The notes below the pieces were generated by a model, which had not been told where the DNA came from, searched no databases, and saw nothing but the letters and a program-made list of their open reading frames with translations. A stretch of DNA of 64,000 nucleotides from Patescibacteria group bacterium (GTDB lineage Bacteria > Patescibacteriota > Patescibacteriia > 2-12-FULL-60-25): NCBI GenBank assembly GCA_023229665.1, contig JALNYW010000001.1:558001-622000 (forward strand). Reading direction: 5' to 3'. Of the stretch, positions 16,699 to 24,018 are shown in pieces. A program made the translations under genes and the position numbers. How positions within the stretch are numbered: the first letter of the stretch is position 1; each line of letters opens with the position of its first letter.

Positions 16699-18279
16699 AT
16701 GAACGAAATTCGTAAGCCCGTGGCCCTGCTGTCGGTCTTCGACAAGAAGGGCATCGTCGAGTTCGCGCGCGAGCTGGTCGCGCTCGGCTTCGACCTGCTG
16801 TCCTCCGGCGGCACTGCCAAGGCGCTGATGGAGGCCGGCATCGCCGTGACCGACGTCGCCGAGATCTCGGGCCTGCCCGCGATCCTCGACCACCGTGTCG
16901 TCACGCTGGTGCCGCAGGTGCACGGCGGCCTGCTCGCGCTCAACAAGCCCGAGCATCACGCCGAGCTCGCGAAGATCGGCGCGAAGTGGATCGACCTTTG
17001 CTGCGTGGACCTGTACCCGCTGCAGGCGGAGATCGCGAAGCCGGGCCACACGCGCGAGTCGGTCATCGAGAAGACCGACATCGGCGGGCCGACCATGCTG
17101 CGCTCCGCCGCCAAGGGCCGGCGCATCACGATCTGCGATCCGGCGGATCGCATGAAGGTGATCGGCTGGCTCAAGGAGGGCAGGCCGGACGAGGACAACT
17201 TCATCAACGCGCTCTGCGCGAAGGTCGAAGGCGTCATCGCCGACTACTGCCTCGCGGCCGCGCGGGAGCACTCGGGCGGTGATATCGACGGCTTCGTCGG
17301 AACGAAGTCGCTCGCCTGCAAGTACGGCGAGAACGCATATCAGACGCCGGCTGGCCTGCACAAGGTCCACGACGACGATCCGCTTGCGCTCCACCGCTTC
17401 CAGGTCGTGGCCGGCCAGCCGCCGAGCTACAACAACCTGTGCGATCTCGAGCGCCTGCTGCAGACGATCACGCACATGGCGGCGACCGGCATGACCGGCC
17501 CGATGGCGGTCGCGGTGAAGCACGGGAACCCGTGCGGTACGGCCTGGCATGGCCACCCCCGGGACGTCATCGAGCGGATGGTGGACGGCGATCGCCGCGC
17601 CATCTTCGGCGGTCTCGTGCTCGCAACGTTCGAGCTCGACGAGGAGCTCGCCGACATCCTGCTCACGCACGGCATGAAGGAAGGACGCCGTCTGCTCGAC
17701 GGCGTCATCGCTCCATCGTTCACGCCGGGCGCGATCGAGCAGCTGAAGCGCAAGGGTGACAAGTGCCGGTTCCTCGTGAACAGCGCGCTCGCCGATCTCG
17801 GCCACGGTTCGCTCGATCGACGCGACCGCTTCCGCTACGTGCGCGGCGGCTTCCTCAAGCAGCCGAACTACACGTTCGCGCCCGACTGGTCGCAGACCGG
17901 CATCACCGGAACCGACCGGGTCGACGTCATGCTCGCCTGGGCCGTCGGTTCGACCAGCAACTCGAACACCGTCACGCTCGTGAAGGACGGGATGCTGATC
18001 GGCAACGGCGTCGGCCAGCAGGACCGCGTCGGCTGCTGCGAGCTCGCCCTCAAGCGGGCCCGTGACGCCGGCCACGATCCGAAGGGGGCCGTCGCCTACA
18101 GCGACAGCTTCTTCCCGTTCGAGGACGGTCCGCAGGCGCTGATCGATGCGGGCATCCGCGCGATCTTCGCCACCAGCGGCTCGATCCGCGACGCGAAGGT
18201 CCGCGAGGTCTGCGACAAGACCGGCGTGAGGCTCTACCAGCTTCCGGACGCCGAGGCCCGCGGCTTCTTCGGCCACTGA
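16699..18279 (+). CDS. purH: Bifunctional AICAR transformylase/IMP cyclohydrolase
   Basis: 526 residues, close to the usual family length. The N-terminal MGS-like IMP cyclohydrolase domain (about 1-195) starts RKPVALLSVFDKKGIVEFA and includes SSGGTAKAL and EKTDIGGPTMLRSAAKG. The AICAR transformylase domain follows, with the catalytic VKHGNPCG (Lys-His pair, about 272-279) and the late SDSFFPFEDG. The family motif RYGENPHQ reads KYGENAYQ here, so the usual Pro-His is lost. It makes the last two steps of IMP synthesis; no other de novo purine gene is in the window. Cassette-class codons; GCGAGGTGAGAG precedes the ATG; the TGA stop is inside its terminator. Confidence 0.92.
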   Translation: MNEIRKPVALLSVFDKKGIVEFARELVALGFDLLSSGGTAKALMEAGIAVTDVAEISGLPAILDHRVVTLVPQVHGGLLALNKPEHHAELAKIGAKWIDLCCVDLYPLQAEIAKPGHTRESVIEKTDIGGPTMLRSAAKGRRITICDPADRMKVIGWLKEGRPDEDNFINALCAKVEGVIADYCLAAAREHSGGDIDGFVGTKSLACKYGENAYQTPAGLHKVHDDDPLALHRFQVVAGQPPSYNNLCDLERLLQTITHMAATGMTGPMAVAVKHGNPCGTAWHGHPRDVIERMVDGDRRAIFGGLVLATFELDEELADILLTHGMKEGRRLLDGVIAPSFTPGAIEQLKRKGDKCRFLVNSALADLGHGSLDRRDRFRYVRGGFLKQPNYTFAPDWSQTGITGTDRVDVMLAWAVGSTSNSNTVTLVKDGMLIGNGVGQQDRVGCCELALKRARDAGHDPKGAVAYSDSFFPFEDGPQALIDAGIRAIFATSGSIRDAKVREVCDKTGVRLYQLPDAEARGFFGH

Positions 18280-18300
18280 TCCCATCAGGGATCTTTTTTT
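18277..18300 (+). terminator. Terminator overlapping the purH stop codon
   Basis: GATCCC (18278-18283), loop ATCA, GGGATC (18288-18293), then seven T. The TGA stop is 18277-18279, so its last two bases form the base of the stem. Confidence 0.7.
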
Positions 18301-18311
18301 ATATTGGTTTA

Positions 18312-18339
18312 TTGACAAATTCAATTATCCTGCTATCCT
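18312..18339 (+). promoter_or_regulatory. Sigma70-type promoter of the Cys-rich miniprotein gene
   Basis: TTGACA (18312-18317), a 16-nt spacer and TATCCT (18334-18339), giving a leader of about 35 nt with GGAGG at 18369-18373. Confidence 0.65.
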
Positions 18340-18380
18340 CTGCGGACTCTGAATCCCAGAGAGACATGGAGGTCTGTGAC

Positions 18381-18611
18381 ATGAAGAAGATCGGTTTGTT
18401 CGCCATCATTCTCGGCACCCTGTGCGTCGCCGATGCCGCCACCAACCTGCAGAACGAGCCGGTCCAGGCACAGACGGACTGCCGCGGCGCCTGCGGCTGG
18501 CAGGAGCGATCCTGCCACCACAGCTGCCCCGGCTTCGGCGAGCCGGGAGGCGACGCCTGCCACCAGGCCTGCCAGGACGCCTTCCGCGCCTGCACCGCCA
18601 ACTGCGACTGA
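18381..18611 (+). CDS. Secreted Cys-rich miniprotein with two CX3C-X6-CX3C units
   Basis: 76 residues. The signal peptide (MKKIGLFAIILGTLCVADA) is followed by a short polar linker and two units with identical cysteine spacing: CRGACGWQERSCHHSC and CHQACQDAFRACTANC, each C-x3-C-x6-C-x3-C, separated by PGFGEPGGDA. The spacing places cysteines on one face of two helices, so a disulfide-locked helical hairpin is likely. No family is recognised. The ATG at 18381 follows GGAGG by 7 nt. Cassette-class gene with its own promoter and a terminator overlapping the TGA stop. Confidence 0.7.
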   Translation: MKKIGLFAIILGTLCVADAATNLQNEPVQAQTDCRGACGWQERSCHHSCPGFGEPGGDACHQACQDAFRACTANCD

Positions 18612-18633
18612 TCCGCCCCGACGGATCTTTTTT
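18609..18633 (+). terminator. Terminator overlapping the miniprotein stop codon
   Basis: GATCCG (18610-18615), loop CCCCGA, CGGATC (18622-18627), then T6. The TGA stop is 18609-18611. Confidence 0.65.
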
Positions 18634-19063
18634 ATACCCCAAACTTATTCTTCCCCGTCTTAATCAACGTATTCGCTTTTTTGAGAATCTTTCCGAGCAC
18701 TTTTATATCCACGTCCTCCAATTTTTTGAAACGAATACAGCTCTTGCCGATGTTCGCCTTTGGCAGTTCTTTCTTGTACTCCTCTGCCAGATAGGTTTTT
18801 ACATCCACGACGCATACATAAAGCGAGATGTAATTCTTTTGGCTCGCGAGGCCGATATACGCCCACTCCCCTTCGCGTCCGCTTTTCGACTTATAATGAA
18901 ACGGCCCATACGCAAGCATGTTGTACAGAAAAAACGGTTTCATGCTCGGAAGCGTTTTCTTGATAAACGCATCCAATTTCTTGATATCCGTTTTGCGCGG
19001 TTCCGGGATGGAAGCGATGTATTCCGCACGCGTTTGCGCCTTGGTCGGCTTGAACATGTTCAT
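18632..19063 (-). CDS. DUF1801 (YdhG-like) protein
   Basis: 143 residues starting MNMFKPTKAQ. The pattern (YIASIPEPRKTDIKKLDAFI; MLAYGPFHYKS; WAYIGLASQKNYISLYVC; IGKSCIRFKKLEDVD) matches the DUF1801/YdhG family, a small iron-chaperone-like fold (frataxin-like in structure) of uncertain function. The start at 19063 is chosen because the upstream NlpE-like stop codon and this ATG form TAG-T-ATG, a termination-reinitiation junction. Confidence 0.75.
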   Translation of the reverse strand: MNMFKPTKAQTRAEYIASIPEPRKTDIKKLDAFIKKTLPSMKPFFLYNMLAYGPFHYKSKSGREGEWAYIGLASQKNYISLYVCVVDVKTYLAEEYKKELPKANIGKSCIRFKKLEDVDIKVLGKILKKANTLIKTGKNKFGV

Positions 19064-19064
19064 A

Positions 19065-19556
19065 CTATTTTTGCCGCTCAAGCGTATAGTTCAGGGATGA
19101 CACGATGTCATTTTGATGGTCATCTAAAAGCCGGATATTCCCATCTGCCAGCAACAAAAAATATCTCGAACCTTCCAAGCGGTCATGATTGATTTGATAG
19201 ATCACGGCTTTCAAATCGCGGGCCGTGCCGCGCAACGTCGTCCAGTTCCCGATCTGGAAATGCGGCTGCGTCGCGATCTTCCCAATGGAGGTTTCTTCAA
19301 TCGTAAATGTTCCGTTCGGACGAAGTTCCAGTTCGGTACGGATACCTTCGCAGTCATCACAAGGCAGCATACCCACGAACCGCATGGTTCCGGATGTCGC
19401 CTGGTCTTCGGCGGCCGGGACGAATGAGCGCAAGCCATTTTCCGGAGCGATCAAATTCCTGGGGACGAAGGCGAGCAATAAAATAAAGACGATGATGGCG
19501 ACGATCCCGATCACCCAGGCCGTCATCCCGATTTCATACGACCGTTCTTTTTTCAT
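19065..19556 (-). CDS. Membrane-anchored NlpE-like protein
   Basis: 163 residues: membrane anchor at about 12-34 (WVIGIVAIIVFILLLAFV), then an NlpE N-terminal-type domain with the diagnostic LPCDDCEGIRTELELRPNGT (about 70-89, the C-x2-C region). NlpE-type lipoproteins sense envelope or copper stress in other bacteria; here the anchor is a helix, not a lipobox. Start at 19556 (MKKERSYE) is chosen because it directly precedes the anchor. It is translationally coupled to the DUF1801 gene, hinting at a metal-related pair. Confidence 0.7.
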   Translation of the reverse strand: MKKERSYEIGMTAWVIGIVAIIVFILLLAFVPRNLIAPENGLRSFVPAAEDQATSGTMRFVGMLPCDDCEGIRTELELRPNGTFTIEETSIGKIATQPHFQIGNWTTLRGTARDLKAVIYQINHDRLEGSRYFLLLADGNIRLLDDHQNDIVSSLNYTLERQK

Positions 19557-19619
19557 ATTGATTTGTCGCAAGTATAGCATTTTTTGTTTGAAAACCGAAG
19601 TGCTATGCTCTCTTTCATT

Positions 19620-20768
19620 ATGGAGCAGACAAAGAAACCATGGACGCATGCACGAGTGCTCGTGCCGATTCTATTACTCCTTTGTCTTGTCGCCGTGGCG
19701 GGATATGGGCTGTACGCGCAAACGACCAAGCCGTCGGCCGTCGCTCAGCCGATACTCCCACCGGAGACGACAACGCCCGTCGCCGAAGCGACTTCCACGC
19801 CGCCGGAACCCGCTCCGCAGCCGACACGTGTTCCACTCCCCGAAGAGGTCCGCGGCCTATATTGGACGGCTGAGACAGCCCGCAGCTCACGTGCGGATGC
19901 ATTAATCGAGTACATCACAAAGACAAAATTGAATACGGTCGTAATCGACCTCAAAATGGACAATGGCCAGATCGCCCTTCCGTCCGCTGAGTTGATGGAT
20001 ACGCTCGCAGCGAAAGCGATCTACCGCATCGCACGCATTCCCGTGATGCGGGATTCGACGTATGCCCTTGAACACTTCGAAGATGCAATAAAAAATACGT
20101 CGGGGGCGGCGTGGCGCGATAAGACCGGCGCCATCTGGCTTGACCCTTCAAAAGAAGCCGTCGTGACATTCAACCTTGCCCTCGCGCGCCAGGCATACGA
20201 TCTCGGCTTTGACGAAATTCAATTCGACTATGTGCGCTTCGCGTCAGACGGATCCTTGTCCGCGATCGCCAAAACCGAAGCGGAGAGAACGCAGAGCAAG
20301 CAGGAGATCATGCGCGTTTTTTTTGAAAAAGTCGGTGGAACGCTCAAGCGTGAGGGCATTCCCGTTTCGTTCGATGTGTTTGGCGTCGCCTTCCTTTCAG
20401 ATAATGAAGTCGGCGTCGGCCAACACCTCATAGACCTCTATCCGCATGCTGATTTCATTTCACCCATGACCTACCCTTCCCATTACTGGCCGGGTCACCT
20501 CGGCTACCAGAACCCGGCGCTCTATCCATACGCGGTGGTGAAGGACACGCTCGATAAAGGCGCAAAGTTATTGGAAGACGCCGGCATAGCATCCTCAACG
20601 GTAAGCCGGCCGCAGTTCCGGCCGTGGCTCCAAGACTTCGATATCGGAGCCGTGTATACCGCCGCCCGCATCGAAGCCCAGATCAAAGCCGCGCGCGATG
20701 CCGGCGCTTCCGGCTGGATGCTCTGGAACGCCCGGAATGTCTATGAACCAGCCAACTACGTGGAATAG
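19620..20768 (+). CDS. Putative glycoside hydrolase (DUF4015 family), membrane-anchored
   Basis: 382 residues from MEQTKK. A membrane anchor (about 12-30) and a Pro/Thr-rich linker (about 35-70) precede a TIM-barrel-like domain with VRGLYWTAETARSS, NTVVIDLKMDNGQIALPS, DKTGAIWLDPSKEAV and GFDEIQFDYVRFASDG, which are features of the DUF4015 putative glycosyl hydrolase family. DEIQFDYVRF and DFISPMTYPSHYW would carry acidic and aromatic active-site residues. It should act outside the membrane on glycans. An alternative start at 19605 (MLSFI) is possible. Confidence 0.75.
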   Translation: MEQTKKPWTHARVLVPILLLLCLVAVAGYGLYAQTTKPSAVAQPILPPETTTPVAEATSTPPEPAPQPTRVPLPEEVRGLYWTAETARSSRADALIEYITKTKLNTVVIDLKMDNGQIALPSAELMDTLAAKAIYRIARIPVMRDSTYALEHFEDAIKNTSGAAWRDKTGAIWLDPSKEAVVTFNLALARQAYDLGFDEIQFDYVRFASDGSLSAIAKTEAERTQSKQEIMRVFFEKVGGTLKREGIPVSFDVFGVAFLSDNEVGVGQHLIDLYPHADFISPMTYPSHYWPGHLGYQNPALYPYAVVKDTLDKGAKLLEDAGIASSTVSRPQFRPWLQDFDIGAVYTAARIEAQIKAARDAGASGWMLWNARNVYEPANYVE

Positions 20769-20812
20769 CCCTTACCCTAGCTATTTTTCCGGTTTTCGTG
20801 TTTACTGCAGCC

Positions 20813-21397
20813 ATGTCCGAAGCCACCTTCCTCAAGAGCTATTCCGATCCTAAGCTCGTTCCGCATGACGGACCACCGCAGGTGGCTGTTTTGGGCCGTT
20901 CGAACGTAGGTAAATCCTCTTTGATTAATTCCCTGGCCCGCGACAAAAAACTCGCCAAAACCAGCGCCACGCCCGGCCGCACCCAACTCATCAACCTCTT
21001 CGCCTTTGGTAAGGATTTTGTCTTGGTGGATTTGCCGGGATACGGATATGCCAAGCTCGCCTCGAGCAAACGCGATATCCTGAAAGACATGATTGTCGGA
21101 TATTTGGAGGAAGCCGGTCCCCTGGCCGGTGCCGTGGTGATTACCGACGCGCGCCTCGGGCCAACGGATCTCGACCGCGACATGCTGGATGCGCTCGCGC
21201 GTGCCGATATCCCAGTAATTATCGTGGCGAACAAAATTGATAAGCTCTCACGTTCCGAACGCACCGAACGCATGCGCTCGATCGGCGCCGCGTATCCGAA
21301 CACCCAAGTCCTCCCCCACTCGGCCGAATCCGGCGATGGCCGAGGCGAACTTTTGAACGCCATCCGCACGCTCGCCCAACAGCAGAAGAAGGGTTGA
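20813..21397 (+). CDS. engB: Ribosome biogenesis GTPase EngB/YsxC
   Basis: 194 residues. G1 GRSNVGKSS (about 28-36), G2 region SATPGRTQLIN, G3 DLPGYGYA (about 73-80), G4 NKIDK and G5 SAESGDG are all present in the EngB order, and the length is typical. It assists 50S subunit assembly. The ATG at 20813 fits the family N-terminus. The TGA stop overlaps the TTGACA of the RNA ligase promoter. Confidence 0.95.
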   Translation: MSEATFLKSYSDPKLVPHDGPPQVAVLGRSNVGKSSLINSLARDKKLAKTSATPGRTQLINLFAFGKDFVLVDLPGYGYAKLASSKRDILKDMIVGYLEEAGPLAGAVVITDARLGPTDLDRDMLDALARADIPVIIVANKIDKLSRSERTERMRSIGAAYPNTQVLPHSAESGDGRGELLNAIRTLAQQQKKG

Positions 21398-21422
21398 CAT
21401 CGGGCGTAAATTAAGCGACATT
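21394..21422 (+). promoter_or_regulatory. Promoter of the RNA ligase unit, overlapping the engB stop
   Basis: TTGACA (21394-21399), 17-nt spacer, GACATT (21417-21422). The -35 is good, the -10 weak. The TGA of engB is part of the -35 hexamer. Confidence 0.4.
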
Positions 21423-21426
21423 CGAG

Positions 21427-21458
21427 ACCCGGGAATCCTCCCGGGTTTCAACATTTTG
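21427..21458 (+). terminator. Hairpin before the RNA ligase start
   Basis: ACCCGGG (21427-21433), loop AATCCT, CCCGGGT (21440-21446) then TTTCAACATTTT. It can end the engB transcript or act as an attenuator of the RNA ligase transcript that begins upstream of it. Confidence 0.5.
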
Positions 21459-21466
21459 GAGGCACC

Positions 21467-22576
21467 TTGCCCATACGAGAAGCCATACGGCGCATCAGCC
21501 TCCTGACCAGGCGACTGGTTAAGGCCCATGTGACGGACCGCGAAGATTTCAGCTTCTGGCTGGATGATCAGGACGGCGAGGAAATCCTCGCCGAACACCT
21601 CGACTACGTCCGCAAGCGCAGTATGCCCACCGCCGCTTCGCTGGTGAAACCGTTCTTCCATCCGAGTCTGCCCCTCATCGGGTGGAACTACTCGCAGGTC
21701 GCGCACAATACCCTGTACCGGTTCCCCGAGGGATGGACCGATCCGCTGCGCCAATGCCGCGGCTTGGTGATGGACCACCGGGGCAACCTTGTGGCCAAGC
21801 CCTTCACCAAGTTCTTCAACCAGGGCGAACATCCGGAAACGCGCAACCTTCCGGACGAGCCCTTCCTCGCCATGGAGAAGCACGACGGCCATCTCGGCAT
21901 CGTGTTCCGGTACGAAGGGCAGCTGCACGTCACCACGCGCGGTACCTTCACCTACAAGACGGCGAAGATCGCGCGATCCATGATCGCGAAGAGCTCCGCC
22001 CGCGCCCGCTGGAACAAGCATGTCCCCGAGGGCCTGACCGTCCTCGTCGAGATCATCCATGCGGAGACGCATGTCATCCGCCGCTACGACGAACCCGGCC
22101 TCGTGCTCATCGGGGCGTTCGACAACGCCTCGCTGCGTGAGTACGGCTACGCCGACCTGCTGGCCCTGGGCCAACAGCTCAACCTGCCGGTCGCGTCCGT
22201 CGTCACGTTCGGATCGCTCGCCGAAATCGGCCACCACATGACCGAGAACGTCGAGAACCGCGAGGGCTTCGTGCTTTGGTACGAGCGCTCCGGCCTGCGG
22301 GTCAAGTTCAAATACCAGACCTACATCGGCCGGATGGTGGCGGACAAGCTGTCGTATCCGTACATCATCCGCCGGATCCTCGACGGAAGCTGGACGGAGA
22401 AGATGGACATGCTGCCGGAAGAAATTCTGCCGGCGGCGCGCGACATGGTTGCCAAGCTCAAGGGAGCCCGACGCCGAGGCGCCGAGGCGGTCTATCTCCT
22501 TGAAACCGAGGAGAGACGCACGTCCACGTACCGCAAATTGTGTCGTGATTTCGTCAGCGCGAGGAAAACGGCATGA
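21467..22576 (+). CDS. T4 Rnl1-like RNA ligase
   Basis: 369 residues. Nucleotidyltransferase motifs are in order: an upstream region CRGLVMDHRGN-LVAKPFTKFFN typical of Rnl1-like ligases (about 87-110), motif I EKHDGHLG with the adenylated Lys (about 126-133), motif III/IIIa LTVLVEIIHAETHVI, motif IV EGFVLWYE (about 266-273) and motif V VKFKYQTYI (K-x-K). It should join RNA 5'-phosphate and 3'-hydroxyl ends. No kinase/phosphatase partner is adjacent. TTG start with TTTGGAGG 5 nt upstream; the SD (GGAGGC, 21458-21463) can pair with GCCTCC at 21498-21503. Cassette-class codons. The stop overlaps the microprotein start. Confidence 0.85.
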   Translation: MPIREAIRRISLLTRRLVKAHVTDREDFSFWLDDQDGEEILAEHLDYVRKRSMPTAASLVKPFFHPSLPLIGWNYSQVAHNTLYRFPEGWTDPLRQCRGLVMDHRGNLVAKPFTKFFNQGEHPETRNLPDEPFLAMEKHDGHLGIVFRYEGQLHVTTRGTFTYKTAKIARSMIAKSSARARWNKHVPEGLTVLVEIIHAETHVIRRYDEPGLVLIGAFDNASLREYGYADLLALGQQLNLPVASVVTFGSLAEIGHHMTENVENREGFVLWYERSGLRVKFKYQTYIGRMVADKLSYPYIIRRILDGSWTEKMDMLPEEILPAARDMVAKLKGARRRGAEAVYLLETEERRTSTYRKLCRDFVSARKTA

Positions 22577-22686
22577 AAGAACCTGACAGGAAGCCCAACA
22601 TCTTCACGTACATCAACAACGGGGTGGTCGTGGCCATCATCGTCGGCCTCCTGGGAAGGATCATCTGGCTGCTCATCTTCGGATGA
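22573..22686 (+). CDS. 37-residue single-helix membrane microprotein
   Basis: MKEPDRKPNIFTYINNG starts a 37-residue product whose residues about 18-36 form one membrane helix (VVVAIIVGLLGRIIWLLIFG). Its ATG overlaps the RNA ligase TGA (ATGA), so it is translated by coupling, in the same codon style. The TGA stop is inside the terminator stem. Too small to assign; it could anchor or regulate the RNA ligase at the membrane. Confidence 0.6.
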   Translation: MKEPDRKPNIFTYINNGVVVAIIVGLLGRIIWLLIFG

Positions 22687-22696
22687 GCTTTTTTTT
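22671..22696 (+). terminator. Terminator containing the microprotein stop codon
   Basis: GCTCATC (22671-22677), loop TTCG, GATGAGC (22682-22688), then T8. The TGA stop (22684-22686) is within the 3' arm. Confidence 0.75.
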
Positions 22697-22723
22697 AAAA
22701 AAAAATAGACCCCGGAGGGTCTA
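22697..22723 (-). terminator. Terminator containing the stop codon of the 410-residue gene
   Basis: On the minus strand TAGACCC pairs with GGGTCTA (arms 22717-22723 and 22706-22712, loop TCCG), followed by a run of T. The TAG stop is the first three bases of the stem. Confidence 0.75.
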
Positions 22724-23953
22724 GGTGAGGGTGGCGGAAAGGCGCTTGAGCACCTTCTTCACCTGCAGGAGCTGCTTGCGCGGATCCTCGTCGGCCTTGG
22801 CCGCGATGAGCGAAGCGTCCCGGACGTGCTCCATGATGGAGGCGCCCTGCTTGGGCTGCAGGTAGCCGAGGTGGAACTGCACGTCGGTCCCGAAGTGCAG
22901 GCAGGCATCCGCCGCGCGCTCACGCGCGAGAGGGTGCTTCCGCGTCTCGAGCCGCTTCCAGCGATTGAGCACCATTGAGAGCGGCGTGATGACGCCCATC
23001 TCGAGCTCGCGCACCACCCGCATGACGGTGAGCGGCTCGCGGATGGCCGCGATCTCCGCGGTGATATCCGCGGGTCCCGAGGCGTTCATGATCTTGTCGC
23101 GCAGCGTCGCGAGCGACACAGCCGCCTCGTCGGCGAGGCCGTTCAGCGGCCGCACCTTGATCTCCCGCAGACCGCGGTAGACGGGACGCAGGTAGTCGCG
23201 CATGACCTTGATCGACTGCTCCGTCGGCTTGCGGCTCGCCAGCACGACCGTGTGGCCCGGCTGGTCGAGCGCTTCCGGACTGAAGACGCGCCACGCATCA
23301 TCGAGACGCGCATGCACGCCCTCGACGAGGGCGAACGCGTGCCGACGCTCGGGATCGACCCAGCGAAGGATCTCCTCCACGACGGCGCGCCGAAGCTCGA
23401 GCTGCTGCGCGCCGGCCGCGGCGGTGAAGGCCGCCGGCATCGGCATGCGCTTCTGGTTCGCCTGGGTGCGCAGCTCGGATGCCTTGCGGAAGCGCTCCGA
23501 AGCCGTGAGCTTGTGCTCGTCGCGCTTCGGATGATCGAGCCAGTCCGCGAGCTCTCGCAGGCTGTTGTCCGTAAAGACCTGCCCCTCGTCGCCGATCTGC
23601 GTCCAGGTGCGCAGCCGGCAGAGGAAGTCGAAGGTGAGCTGCTTCATCCCCCGCATGTCCTGCGAGTCGAAGCGCTCCCCGCGCGCCGTGTGCGCCTTCG
23701 AGCGCAGCATGGTGTACATGCCGTCGAGGAAGACCTGGTAGAGGCCCTGCTTCCCGTTCCACAGGTAGCCGGTTCCGGCGGGGTAGGTGATCTCGATCTC
23801 CTTCCCCTTCACGATGTCGTAGAAGCGCTCCTCGCGAAGCCCGACCAGCACCCGGTGCCCCGAGACGGAGGCCGCCTCGATGCGCTTCTTGTCGTGCTTG
23901 GTCTGGACCGAGAAGATGTTGGTCTTGTGAAGAAGCCGCGCATTTCCCTGCAT
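22721..23953 (-). CDS. Orphan 410-residue helical protein
   Basis: I do not recognise a family. The N-terminal 60 residues look beta-rich (SGHRVLVGLREERFYDIVKG; IEITYPAGTGYLWNGKQGLY), and the rest is predicted mostly helical and charged, with no signal peptide or membrane helix. It ends with a basic helix (RKQLLQVKKVLKRLSATLT). Codon use is of the cassette class (GAG, CTC/CTG, CGC). The start at 23953 has AAAGGGG upstream, which sits in the loop of a short AAAGAA/TTCTTT hairpin. It is convergent with the RNA ligase unit, the two terminators lying back to back. Confidence 0.65.
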   Translation of the reverse strand: MQGNARLLHKTNIFSVQTKHDKKRIEAASVSGHRVLVGLREERFYDIVKGKEIEITYPAGTGYLWNGKQGLYQVFLDGMYTMLRSKAHTARGERFDSQDMRGMKQLTFDFLCRLRTWTQIGDEGQVFTDNSLRELADWLDHPKRDEHKLTASERFRKASELRTQANQKRMPMPAAFTAAAGAQQLELRRAVVEEILRWVDPERRHAFALVEGVHARLDDAWRVFSPEALDQPGHTVVLASRKPTEQSIKVMRDYLRPVYRGLREIKVRPLNGLADEAAVSLATLRDKIMNASGPADITAEIAAIREPLTVMRVVRELEMGVITPLSMVLNRWKRLETRKHPLARERAADACLHFGTDVQFHLGYLQPKQGASIMEHVRDASLIAAKADEDPRKQLLQVKKVLKRLSATLT

Positions 23954-24018
23954 GATAAAGAACCCCTTTCTTTCCGTTGAAATCCGTGGGGCGAAGGTAC
24001 TCTAGATTGTGGAAAAAA

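Noticed and set aside
16588..18324. A 578-codon minus-strand ORF opposite purH
   Set aside because: Arg/Val/Asp/His-rich antisense frame of a clear PurH gene, open because the cassette codon style avoids A/T at third positions.
21467..23953. Reading the RNA ligase and orphan gene as a prophage remnant
   Set aside because: No integrase, structural gene, att-like repeat or lysis gene was seen nearby; the region is bounded by engB and map.
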